Below are positions 34,859 through 42,457 of a stretch of DNA of 64,000 nucleotides, one piece after another; position 1 is the stretch's first letter; every line of letters starts with the position of its first letter. Position numbers and translations under genes: made by a program. Below the pieces are notes generated by a model, which had not been told where the DNA came from, did no database searches, and worked only from the letters and a program-made list of their open reading frames with translations. This DNA is from Sulfitobacter sp. THAF37 (GTDB lineage Bacteria > Pseudomonadota > Alphaproteobacteria > Rhodobacterales > Rhodobacteraceae), in NCBI RefSeq assembly GCF_009363555.1, contig NZ_CP045372.1, forward strand, positions 372,001 to 436,000. Reading direction: 5' to 3'.

Positions 34859-36211
34859 TCAGTCCCGAAACTTCAGATCGACCGACAGGCCGGGGTCATT
34901 GTCCCCCAGCTCCAGCGCCGCGCCATGCAGCTGCGCGACCGCCGCCACAAGGCTCAGACCCAGACCGTTGCCCGGCGTGTTGCGGCTGCGGTCCAGCCGG
35001 TAAAGGCGGTCCAGCACCTTGACCCGCTCCGCCGCCGGAATGCCCGGTCCGGTGTCCGTCACCCTGAGCCGCGCCTGCCCCGACGCCTGACGCGACAGCT
35101 GCAATGCGATCCGGCTGCCGGGGGGCGTGTGGCGCAGCGCGTTTTCGATCAGGTTCGATACCATCTGCCCCAAGAGCGCCCGGTCTCCGCGCACCATTGG
35201 CACGCCTTGCGCCACTTCCAGACAAAGATCATGGCCGGTCTCGGCGGCGCTGGGTTCGTGGACCTCGACCATCGTCTGGCAGACCTGCGCCAGGTCGACC
35301 GGTGCAAATCGCGCGCGGGCCGCGCCCGCCTCGACCTGGGCAAGCTGCAAGAGCGCCTGAAACACATGTCCCATCTCGGCCACTTCGGCGCGGGTGCGCG
35401 CCACCAGATCGGCCTGCTCGCTGTCAGGGGGAACCTTGCCTTCCAGGTCTTCCAGCCGCAGGGCAACCCGTTGCAGCGGCGTCCTGAGGTCATGGGCGAT
35501 GTCCGAGGACACCTGTTTGAGCGTGGTGACAGAGGCCTCCTGTGCCGTGGCCATTTGGTTCAGCTTGCCGCCGATCTGCGCCAGGTCGTCGGACCAGCGC
35601 GGTCCGACCGCGACCCGCGCGCCCAGATCGCCCCGCGTCATCCGGTCCAGCGCGCTGCCCACCACCTCCACATGCCGCTTGGACCGGCGCGCCAGAACCA
35701 GCCCGCCCGACAAAGCGATCAACGCCGTGGGCAGCAGGCTGATCAGCAGGATGTTGCGGAACACATCGCCCAGCGCCTCGATCTCGGCCCGGCTGCGCGC
35801 GATGGTGATGACCCCGCCATAAAGCCGGTCGGTCAGCGACAGGTAGGCACCTTCGTAGGCCGCCCGGCTGCGCCCCAGCGACACGATGTGAAACCCCGCC
35901 TCGTCCCGCGCGATGGCGCCGTTGCCATAGATCCGCCCCGAGGGCGCGGCATAGCTCAGCACCATGCGGTTCGGATCCGTCTCGCGGCTTTCGGCCTCCA
36001 CCAGCGCGGCCACCGCGCGGGCATTGGGCGCAGCACGGAACCCGGCCAGATCCTGCCGCAGGTCGGCGCGCATCGCCTGCTCGAACGACCGCTGCGTATA
36101 GCCATAGCTGGCCGCGAGACCCAGCAGGCTGACGGCGGTGAACAGCGCCACCAGCAAGAGCGCCAGCCGCAGCGGCATCGACCGCCAGACCTGCAGAAGC
36201 CCTGTCCTCAT
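34859..36211 (-). CDS. sensor histidine kinase
   Basis: The 450-residue kinase has an N-terminal helix (LALLLVALFTAVSLLGLAAS), a periplasmic domain of about 100 residues, a second helix (ILLISLLPTALIALSGGLVL), a HAMP linker, the phospho-acceptor box SSDIAHDLRTPLQR (His about 240), and ATP-binding N (NLIENALRHTPPG), G1 (DTGPGIP) and G2 (GNGLGLSL) boxes. It overlaps the response regulator gene as ATGA. Adjacency to a divergent DegP-type protease suggests it senses envelope damage. Confidence 0.93.
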   Translation of the reverse strand: MRTGLLQVWRSMPLRLALLLVALFTAVSLLGLAASYGYTQRSFEQAMRADLRQDLAGFRAAPNARAVAALVEAESRETDPNRMVLSYAAPSGRIYGNGAIARDEAGFHIVSLGRSRAAYEGAYLSLTDRLYGGVITIARSRAEIEALGDVFRNILLISLLPTALIALSGGLVLARRSKRHVEVVGSALDRMTRGDLGARVAVGPRWSDDLAQIGGKLNQMATAQEASVTTLKQVSSDIAHDLRTPLQRVALRLEDLEGKVPPDSEQADLVARTRAEVAEMGHVFQALLQLAQVEAGAARARFAPVDLAQVCQTMVEVHEPSAAETGHDLCLEVAQGVPMVRGDRALLGQMVSNLIENALRHTPPGSRIALQLSRQASGQARLRVTDTGPGIPAAERVKVLDRLYRLDRSRNTPGNGLGLSLVAAVAQLHGAALELGDNDPGLSVDLKFRD

Positions 36212-36879
36212 GCGGCGATCCGGTAGCCCGCGCCGCGCACGGTCTGGATCAGCTCGCCGTCAAAGGGCCGGTCGACCTTGGCGCGCAACCGGCTGATGTG
36301 GGTTTCAACCACGTTGGTCCCGGGGTCGAACCCGATGTCCCAGACCGCCTCCAGCAGCATGGTCCGGGTCTGCACCCGGCCCTTGCGGCGCAGCAGATGT
36401 TCCAGCAGGGCGAATTCGCGCGGCAGCAGGTCGATCTCCTGGCCTGCCCGCGTGACCGTGCGGCTGATCAGGTTCATCTCCAGATCGCCCGCGCGCAAGG
36501 TGCTTTCGGCGTCTATGCCCTGCGGCCTGCGCGACAGCGCCGCCACCCGCGCGGAAAGCTCGCCAAAGACGAAAGGCTTCGCCAGGTAGTCGTCCGCCCC
36601 GGCACGCAGCCCCTCGATCCGGTCTTCCACATCGCCCATCGCCGTCAACAGCAGCACCGGCACCGTCGATCCCGCGCCGCGCAGCGTCTTGAGCACGGTC
36701 AGCCCGTCCAACTGCGGCAGCATCCGGTCCAGGATCAGCACGTCATGGCCGCCGCCCGTCGCCGCGATCAGCCCCTCGCGGCCGTCCGCGATCAGGTCCA
36801 CCACATGGCCCTCCTCGCGCAGCCCCTTGGCGATGTAGCGACCGGTCGTCGCGTCGTCTTCAATGATCAGGATTTTCAT
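36208..36879 (-). CDS. OmpR-family response regulator
   Basis: The 223-residue regulator has a receiver domain with acidic DDAT, the phosphorylated Asp in LILDRMLPQLDG and Lys in the AKPFVFGEL segment. A winged-helix OmpR DNA-binding domain (about 125-222) ends in VVETHISRLRAKVDRPF and VRGAGYRIAA. Paired with the histidine kinase downstream. The 12-bp palindrome 62 bases before its start may be its site. Confidence 0.95.
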   Translation of the reverse strand: MKILIIEDDATTGRYIAKGLREEGHVVDLIADGREGLIAATGGGHDVLILDRMLPQLDGLTVLKTLRGAGSTVPVLLLTAMGDVEDRIEGLRAGADDYLAKPFVFGELSARVAALSRRPQGIDAESTLRAGDLEMNLISRTVTRAGQEIDLLPREFALLEHLLRRKGRVQTRTMLLEAVWDIGFDPGTNVVETHISRLRAKVDRPFDGELIQTVRGAGYRIAA

Positions 36880-36940
36880 CTTCTCCTCGCGCGCATCCTG
36901 CAGGCCCCATGCATAGAGAATATGGGCCCGCAGGCCCCGT

Positions 36941-36952
36941 TACAAATTTGTA
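36941..36952 (+). promoter_or_regulatory. palindrome between degP-like gene and two-component genes
   Basis: TACAAATTTGTA is a perfect 12-bp palindrome, extended by a GT before and AT after, in the 145-bp divergent region. It is suited to a dimeric regulator controlling both promoters. The protein that binds is unproven. Confidence 0.5.
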
Positions 36953-37024
36953 TAGCACCGCCCACGCCGCTGTAAGAACGCTCCGCCATATGGGGGCGGT
37001 AACACAAAAATCGAGGTATCCCCG

Positions 37025-38140
37025 ATGCAATCCATCCTGAAACATTCCCGCAACGGCGCCGCGGCGGCAGTGACCGCGGCCCTGCTGGCCACCTCCGCCC
37101 TGACCGTCACCCCCGGCCCGGCTTATGCCGTGCCCGCCGGTGGCTACGCGGATCTGGTCGAACAGGTCTCGCCCGCGGTGGTCTTTATCGAAGTCACCTC
37201 CGAAGCCAGCAACGACGTCGCACCGGCCCTGCCGCAGAACATCCCCCCGCAACTGCGCCGCTTCTTCGAGGACGGCATGCCGGGGATGCCCGGCCAGCAG
37301 GGACCGCGCCAGGGGCTCGGGTCCGGTTTCATCATCTCGTCCGATGGCCAGATCGTCACCAACCACCATGTGGTCGCCGGTGCCGACACCGTCACCGTCA
37401 AGATGGCCGACGACCGCAGCTTCGAAGCCAAGGTGGTGGGCAGCGACCCGATGACCGATGTCGCCCTGCTCAAGATCGAGGCGGACGTCGACCTGCCCTT
37501 CGTCAGCTTCGGCACGACCGACGGCCTGCGCGTGGGTGACGAGGTCGTTGCCGTCGGCAACCCCTTCGGCCTTGGCGGCACCGTGACCTCGGGCATCATC
37601 TCTGCCCTGTCGCGTGACATCCGGTCAGGTCCCTTCGATGACTTCATCCAGACCGATGCCTCGATCAACAAGGGCAACTCCGGCGGTCCGCTGTTCAACA
37701 ACGACGGCCAGGTCATCGGGGTGAACACCGCGATCCTCTCGCCCGACGGCGGCTCCGTCGGCATCGGCTTTGCCGTGCCTGCCGACCTGGTGCAGACCGT
37801 CGTGGCCGATCTTGCCGACGACGGCACCGTCGCGCGCGGCTGGCTCGGCGTGAACATCCGCCCGATGACCGACGAGGTCGCCAACGTGCTGGGCTACGAC
37901 ACCCCCAAGGGGGCCGTGATCGAAGCGGTGAGCGACGACAGCCCCGCCGCCAGGGCCGGCCTGAAGAAGGGCGACATCATCATGTCCTTCGGCGATACCA
38001 GCGTGCAGGACCTGCGCGATCTGACCCGCGCCGTCGCCACCACGGAACCCGAGCAGGACGCAAAAGTCACCGTGCTGCGCAAGGGCGAGGAAGTCACCCT
38101 CGACGTGACCGTGGGCAAGCTGGAACCCAAGCCGGCCTGA
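37025..38140 (+). CDS. DegP/HtrA-type periplasmic serine protease, single PDZ
   Basis: The 371-residue protein has a signal peptide (to about PAYA, residue 35), a Gly/Met/Pro loop (DGMPGMPGQQGPRQG) before the catalytic domain, and the trypsin triad in TNHHVV, DVALLKI and GNSGGPLF. One PDZ domain (about 275-365, RGWLGVNIRPM, DSPAARAGLKKGDIIMSF) follows. DegP usually has two PDZ domains and about 450-480 residues, so this is the shorter DegS/HhoA-like form, although it carries a cleavable signal. It is divergent from a two-component system that probably controls it. Confidence 0.92.
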   Translation: MQSILKHSRNGAAAAVTAALLATSALTVTPGPAYAVPAGGYADLVEQVSPAVVFIEVTSEASNDVAPALPQNIPPQLRRFFEDGMPGMPGQQGPRQGLGSGFIISSDGQIVTNHHVVAGADTVTVKMADDRSFEAKVVGSDPMTDVALLKIEADVDLPFVSFGTTDGLRVGDEVVAVGNPFGLGGTVTSGIISALSRDIRSGPFDDFIQTDASINKGNSGGPLFNNDGQVIGVNTAILSPDGGSVGIGFAVPADLVQTVVADLADDGTVARGWLGVNIRPMTDEVANVLGYDTPKGAVIEAVSDDSPAARAGLKKGDIIMSFGDTSVQDLRDLTRAVATTEPEQDAKVTVLRKGEEVTLDVTVGKLEPKPA

Positions 38141-38149
38141 CCCATGCGC

Positions 38150-38185
38150 GACCCCGGCGGCGCACCCCCCGTTGCCGCCGGGGTC
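38150..38185 (+). terminator. strong hairpin after the protease gene
   Basis: A perfect 12-bp stem, GACCCCGGCGGC (38150-38161) with GCCGCCGGGGTC (38174-38185), lies 9 bases after the stop and is followed by the T-rich TGAGTCTTCTC. It also lies downstream of the convergent MarR gene. Confidence 0.75.
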
Positions 38186-38207
38186 TGAGTCTTCTCATCG
38201 GCTGCTC

Positions 38208-38669
38208 CTACAATTTCGCGATGCGCACCAGCGCCTGCCGCAGCAGCCTTGCCTCCTCTGCAGAAAAATCGGCCATCAGGGCCCGGTCGAACTGCTGCGC
38301 CTGCGCGGCAAGATCGGCGTAGGCGTGCCTGCCCTGCGATGTCAGCGCCAGCGTTTCATGGCGCCTGTCGTCCTCCCGGGGGCTGCGCGTCAGAAATCGC
38401 TTGGCCTGCAGCGCCGCCACCGCGCGGCTGACCTTGGTCTTGTGCATCCGCGCCCGGTCGCAGATCTCCTTGGCCGTCATCGCGCCATAGCGTCCGAGGT
38501 GGAACAGCACCCGCCATTCGGTGCGCAACATCCCGTATCTGCCCTTGTAATACTGCTGAAAACGCGCGCTGGATTCCTCCGCCGCCATATTCAGCAAATA
38601 CGGCAGGAACCCCCGCAGGTCGAACTCATCCGCCCCCTCCCCGGGCATGGCCCCGTCTTTTTCCGGCAT
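38208..38669 (-). CDS. MarR-family regulator of the homogentisate genes
   Basis: The 153-residue winged-helix protein has the MarR fold: RTEWRVLFHLGRYGAMTAKEI, recognition region HKTKVSRAVAALQAKRFLTR, and wing SPREDDRRHETLALT. It is divergent from hmgA with an inverted repeat between them, so it probably represses hmgA-fahA until an aromatic intermediate appears. MarR-type HmgR regulators are known for homogentisate genes in related bacteria. The effector here is inferred. Start ATG 38669. Confidence 0.85.
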   Translation of the reverse strand: MPEKDGAMPGEGADEFDLRGFLPYLLNMAAEESSARFQQYYKGRYGMLRTEWRVLFHLGRYGAMTAKEICDRARMHKTKVSRAVAALQAKRFLTRSPREDDRRHETLALTSQGRHAYADLAAQAQQFDRALMADFSAEEARLLRQALVRIAKL

Positions 38670-38688
38670 TTTGCAATTTATCCCGTTG

Positions 38689-38708
38689 TTAGTTACAAAA
38701 CCAACTAA
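38689..38708 (+). promoter_or_regulatory. inverted repeat between marR and hmgA, probable operator
   Basis: TTAGTT (38689-38694) and AACTAA (38703-38708) flank eight bases, ACAAAACC, in the 72-bp divergent region. The size and symmetry fit a MarR dimer. Position makes it a candidate for control of both genes. Confidence 0.6.
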
Positions 38709-38741
38709 TATGTGATCCTCACGTTTTGCGAAAGGACTGTC

Positions 38742-40103
38742 ATGAACAAGGACGTCGCCCCCCACGCGCTGCAAAGCGCCGCCACGCCTGTCGGCACCCA
38801 CGAAGGGTACATGCCCGGCTTCGGCAACGATTTCGAGACGGAGGCCCTGCCCGGCGCGCTGCCGCAGGGCATGAACAGCCCGCAGAAGGTGAACTACGGC
38901 CTCTACGGCGAACAGTTGTCCGGCACCGCCTTTACCGCGCCCAGCCACCAGAACGAACGCACCTGGTGCTACCGCATCCGCCCGTCTGTCAAGCACACGC
39001 ACCGGTTTGAAAAGATCGACCTGCCCTATTGGAAATCCGCGCCGCATGTGGACCCGGATGTGGTCAGCCTGGGCCAGTATCGCTGGGACCCGGTCCCGCA
39101 TTCCGAAGGGAAACTGACCTGGCTTACCGGCATGCGCACGATGACGACGGCGGGTGACGTGAACACCCAGGTCGGCATGGCCAGCCACATCTACCTCGTC
39201 ACCGACAGCATGGTGGACGCCTATTTCTACTCCGCCGACAGCGAACTGCTCGTGGTCCCGCAGGAGGGCCGCCTGCGCTTTGCCACCGAGTTGGGCGTGA
39301 TCGACATCGAACCGCAGGAAATCGCGATCATCCCGCGCGGGCTGGTCTACCGGGTCGAAGTGCTCGAAGGGCCCTGCCGCGGCTTTGTCTGTGAAAACTA
39401 CGGCCAGAAGTTCGACCTGCCCGGCCGCGGCCCGATCGGGGCCAACTGTATGGCCAACCGACGCGACTTCAAGACGCCGGTGGCCGCCTTTGAGGACCGC
39501 GACGCGCCCTCCACCGTCACGGTGAAATGGGCGGGCCAGTTCCACGAGACGAAAATCGGCCACTCCCCGCTCGACGTCGTCGCCTGGCACGGCAACTACG
39601 CGCCCTGCAAATACGACCTGCGCACCTATTGCCCCGTGGGCGCGGTGCTGTTCGACCACCCCGATCCATCGATCTTTACCGTGCTGACCGCCCCCTCGGG
39701 CGTCGAAGGCACCGCCAACATCGACTTCGTCCTGTTCCGCGACCGCTGGATGGTGGCCGAAGATACCTTCCGCCCGCCCTGGTACCACAAGAACGTCATG
39801 TCTGAACTGATGGGCAACATCTTCGGCATCTATGACGCCAAGCCCAAGGGCTTTGTCCCCGGCGGCATGTCGCTGCACAACATGATGCTGCCCCACGGCC
39901 CCGACAAGAACGCCTTCGAAGGCGCGTCGAACGCCGATCTTCAAGCGGAGAAACTGGAGAACACCATGTCCTTCATGTTCGAAACCCGCTTCCCGCAGCA
40001 CCTGACCGCCTTCGCCGCGAAAGAGGCGCCGCTGCAGGACGATTACATCGACTGCTGGACCGACCTGGAAAAGAAATTCGACGGTACCCCCGGCAAGAAA
40101 TGA
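38742..40103 (+). CDS. hmgA: homogentisate 1,2-dioxygenase
   Basis: The 453-residue non-heme iron dioxygenase opens the ring of homogentisate to maleylacetoacetate. Recognisable stretches are [54 protein letters not shown] and the iron-ligand region [21 protein letters not shown] 38742 follows an AAAGGA ribosome site. It is first in a plus-strand set hmgA, fahA, MBL hydrolase, FAD hydroxylase, DUF2783. No maleylacetoacetate isomerase or 4-hydroxyphenylpyruvate dioxygenase gene is in the window. Confidence 0.96.
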   Translation: MNKDVAPHALQSAATPVGTHEGYMPGFGNDFETEALPGALPQGMNSPQKVNYGLYGEQLSGTAFTAPSHQNERTWCYRIRPSVKHTHRFEKIDLPYWKSAPHVDPDVVSLGQYRWDPVPHSEGKLTWLTGMRTMTTAGDVNTQVGMASHIYLVTDSMVDAYFYSADSELLVVPQEGRLRFATELGVIDIEPQEIAIIPRGLVYRVEVLEGPCRGFVCENYGQKFDLPGRGPIGANCMANRRDFKTPVAAFEDRDAPSTVTVKWAGQFHETKIGHSPLDVVAWHGNYAPCKYDLRTYCPVGAVLFDHPDPSIFTVLTAPSGVEGTANIDFVLFRDRWMVAEDTFRPPWYHKNVMSELMGNIFGIYDAKPKGFVPGGMSLHNMMLPHGPDKNAFEGASNADLQAEKLENTMSFMFETRFPQHLTAFAAKEAPLQDDYIDCWTDLEKKFDGTPGKK

Positions 40104-40109
40104 TGCCGC

Positions 40110-40140
40110 CTGCCGGTTTCGCCCTAGGTGACACCGGCAG
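40110..40140 (+). other. intercistronic hairpin between hmgA and fahA
   Basis: CTGCCGGT (40110-40117) and ACCGGCAG (40133-40140) form a perfect 8-bp stem with a 15-base loop in the 58-bp gap. There is no T-run, so an mRNA-processing or stability element is more likely than a terminator. Confidence 0.5.
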
Positions 40141-40161
40141 CTATCAGCACAAGGACCTCCC

Positions 40162-41415
40162 ATGACCCTCCTCCAATCCTGGGTGGAAAGCGCCAACAGC
40201 GCCGACACCGACTTTCCGCTCAACAACCTGCCCTATGGCGTGTTCGAAACCGACAGCCTGGAACCGCGCTGCGGCGTGGCCATCGGCGACATGATCCTCG
40301 ACATGGCCGCCCTGGAAGAAAACGGGCTGATCGACCTGGCCGAAGAGCCGGTGTTCGACGTGCCCTACTGGAACGACCTCATGGAACTGGGCCCCGAGGG
40401 CTGGGCCGCGCTGCGCAACCGGCTGACCGATCTGCTGGCGGCGGACGCCCCCGATCAGGCACAGGTCGCGCCCCACCTCGTGCCCATGGCGGAGGCCCGG
40501 ATGCACATGCCGCTGGTGGTGACCGAATTCACCGATTTCTACGCGGGCAAGCACCACGCCACCAACATCGGCACCATGTTCCGGGGCGCGGAAAACGCGC
40601 TGCCGCCGAACTGGCTGCACATCCCCATCGGCTACAACGGCCGCGCCTCCACCGTGGTCGTGTCCGGCACGCCCATCGTGCGGCCCAACGGCCAGACCAA
40701 GGCGCCGGACGCCGACATGCCCTCCTTCGGCCCCAGCAAGCGGCTGGACATCGAACTCGAAATGGGCGCGATCGTCGGCACCTCCTCCGAGATGGGCCAG
40801 CCCGTCACCGTGGCCCAGGCGGACGAGATGATCTTTGGCTACGTGCTGCTGAACGACTGGTCCGCGCGCGACATCCAGCCCTGGGAATACCAGCCCCTCG
40901 GCCCGTTCCAGGCCAAGGCTTTCGCCACCTCCATCTCGCCCTGGATCGTGACCCGCGCGGCGCTGGAGCCGTTCCGCACCTCCACCCCCGAACGTGAAAA
41001 GGACCTGCTGCCCTACCTGCGCGAACCCGGCCCGATGCTCTATGACATCGCGCTTGAGGTGACGATGGCCGCAAAAGGCAAGGCCCCGACCACCATCGCG
41101 CGCACCAACTACAACCAGATGTACTACTCCGCCGCACAACAGCTGGCCCATCACGCGTCCTCGGGCTGTGCCATGAACGCGGGCGACCTGCTGGGCTCCG
41201 GCACCATCTCCGGCCCCGAAAAGGATCAGCGCGGCTCGCTGATCGAACTCACCTGGGGGGGCAAGGAAACCATCACGCTGGACAGCGGCGACACCCGCAC
41301 CTTCATCGAGGACGGCGATACACTGACCCTCAAAGGCGCCGCAGAGGGCGACGGATACCGCATCGGCTTCGGCGACTGCGTGGGCACGATCACACCGGCA
41401 ATCAAGTTCCCCTGA
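40162..41415 (+). CDS. fahA: fumarylacetoacetase
   Basis: The 417-residue enzyme splits fumarylacetoacetate into fumarate and acetoacetate, the last step of the homogentisate route. It has the family N-terminal domain (NLPYGVFETDS) and C-terminal catalytic domain with TDFYAGKHHATNIG, the metal-binding EFTDFY and ELEMGAIVG acidic residues, and YVLLNDWSARDIQPWEY. Length matches eukaryotic and bacterial FAH. Confidence 0.96.
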   Translation: MTLLQSWVESANSADTDFPLNNLPYGVFETDSLEPRCGVAIGDMILDMAALEENGLIDLAEEPVFDVPYWNDLMELGPEGWAALRNRLTDLLAADAPDQAQVAPHLVPMAEARMHMPLVVTEFTDFYAGKHHATNIGTMFRGAENALPPNWLHIPIGYNGRASTVVVSGTPIVRPNGQTKAPDADMPSFGPSKRLDIELEMGAIVGTSSEMGQPVTVAQADEMIFGYVLLNDWSARDIQPWEYQPLGPFQAKAFATSISPWIVTRAALEPFRTSTPEREKDLLPYLREPGPMLYDIALEVTMAAKGKAPTTIARTNYNQMYYSAAQQLAHHASSGCAMNAGDLLGSGTISGPEKDQRGSLIELTWGGKETITLDSGDTRTFIEDGDTLTLKGAAEGDGYRIGFGDCVGTITPAIKFP

Positions 41416-41416
41416 G

Positions 41417-41439
41417 CTTCATTGTTCCGAAAAATACAC
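41417..41439 (+). repeat. dispersed intergenic motif, copy 4 (one base longer)
   Basis: The plus strand reads CTTCATTGTT, CCGAA, then AAATACAC. It begins two bases after the fahA stop, between two co-oriented genes. The core matches the other three copies with one extra base in the middle. Confidence 0.7.
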
Positions 41440-41482
41440 AAACACGACGCCACCACAGGCGCCACGCCGGAAAGGACAAGAC

Positions 41483-42433
41483 ATGGCCAAAGCATTCGCC
41501 TCCCAGGGTGACATGACCGAAAAGAAAATCACCTTCGACGAGGTCGGCCGCGGCCTCTGGGCCTTTACCGCCGAAGGCGACCCCAACTCCGGCGTGATCA
41601 TCGGCGATGACAGCGTGATGATCGTCGAGGCGCAGGCGACACCGCGTCTCGCAAACAAGGTGATCGAAAAGGTCCGCGAAGTCACCGACAAGCCGATCAG
41701 CCACGTTGTCATGACCCACTACCACGCCGTGCGCGTGCTGGGCGCCTCGGCCTACGGCGCCGATCAGATCATCATGTCCGACGTGGCCCGGGCCATGGTC
41801 GTGGAACGCGGACAGGAAGACTGGGACAGCGAATTCCAGCGTTTCCCCCGCCTTTTCGAAGGCCACGAAAGCATCCCCGGCCTGACCTGGCCCACCACCA
41901 CCTTCTCCGACAGCATGACCGTCTATCTCGGCAACCGCCGCGTGGACATCAAGCATATCGGCCGCGCCCATACCGCCGGCGACGCCATCATCCATGTGCC
42001 CGACGAGAACGTCATGTTCACCGGCGACATCGTCGAGGACCATTCCGCCTGCTATTGCGGCGACGGGCACTTCAACGACTGGGGCGGCACGCTGGACAAT
42101 ATCCTGGCCTATGACGTCGACGCCATCGCACCGGGCCGTGGCGGCGCGCTGATGGGCCGCGACGCGGTCAACGGCGCCATCGCCTCCACCCGCGACTTCG
42201 TCAATTCCACCTACGCCCCCGCCGCCCGCGTCGCGGCCCGTGGCGGCAGCCTCAAGGAAGCCTGGGACGCCGTGCGCGAAGCCTGCGACCCCAAGTTCTC
42301 GGACTACGCGATCTACGAACACTGCCTGCCCTTCAACGTCGCCCGCGCCTATGACGAGGCGCGCGGCATCGACACGCCGCGCATCTGGACGGCGGAACGC
42401 GACATCGAGATGTGGAACGCGCTGCAGGCTTGA
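41483..42433 (+). CDS. metallo-beta-lactamase-fold hydrolase with incomplete metal motif
   Basis: The 316-residue MBL-fold protein keeps His79 and His81 in THYHAVR, His163 in RAHTAGD and Asp182 in FTGDIVED. The usual Asp-His of the HxHxDH motif are Val83 and Arg84, so a normal second metal site cannot form. It may bind one metal. In homogentisate-type clusters such genes often sit between fahA and an FAD hydroxylase. A ring-opened thioester or lactone hydrolase role has not been shown, and the substrate is unknown. Confidence 0.85.
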   Translation: MAKAFASQGDMTEKKITFDEVGRGLWAFTAEGDPNSGVIIGDDSVMIVEAQATPRLANKVIEKVREVTDKPISHVVMTHYHAVRVLGASAYGADQIIMSDVARAMVVERGQEDWDSEFQRFPRLFEGHESIPGLTWPTTTFSDSMTVYLGNRRVDIKHIGRAHTAGDAIIHVPDENVMFTGDIVEDHSACYCGDGHFNDWGGTLDNILAYDVDAIAPGRGGALMGRDAVNGAIASTRDFVNSTYAPAARVAARGGSLKEAWDAVREACDPKFSDYAIYEHCLPFNVARAYDEARGIDTPRIWTAERDIEMWNALQA

Positions 42434-42457
42434 CTGCGGCGCACCGGGAGGAACATC

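Noticed and set aside
33299..36226. A 975-codon open frame on the plus strand, antisense to cydA and the histidine kinase
   Set aside because: The opposite strand encodes clear cytochrome bd and kinase proteins. The plus-strand product is low-complexity, rich in Arg, His, Gln and Pro, as expected of a GC-rich shadow frame.
40110..40140. Terminator between hmgA and fahA
   Set aside because: The stem has no T-run and the two genes act in the same pathway in the same direction, so read-through is more likely.
38670..40226. Long minus-strand extension of the MarR frame across hmgA
   Set aside because: The MarR domain begins at 38669. The upstream part is antisense to homogentisate dioxygenase and has Gly/Val/Arg/His-rich low-complexity content.
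793..41439. Reading the dispersed motif as a small conserved peptide (for example VYFWNNET)
   Set aside because: The frame through the motif differs between copies, one copy has an extra base, and one is closed by a stop, so conservation is at the DNA level.
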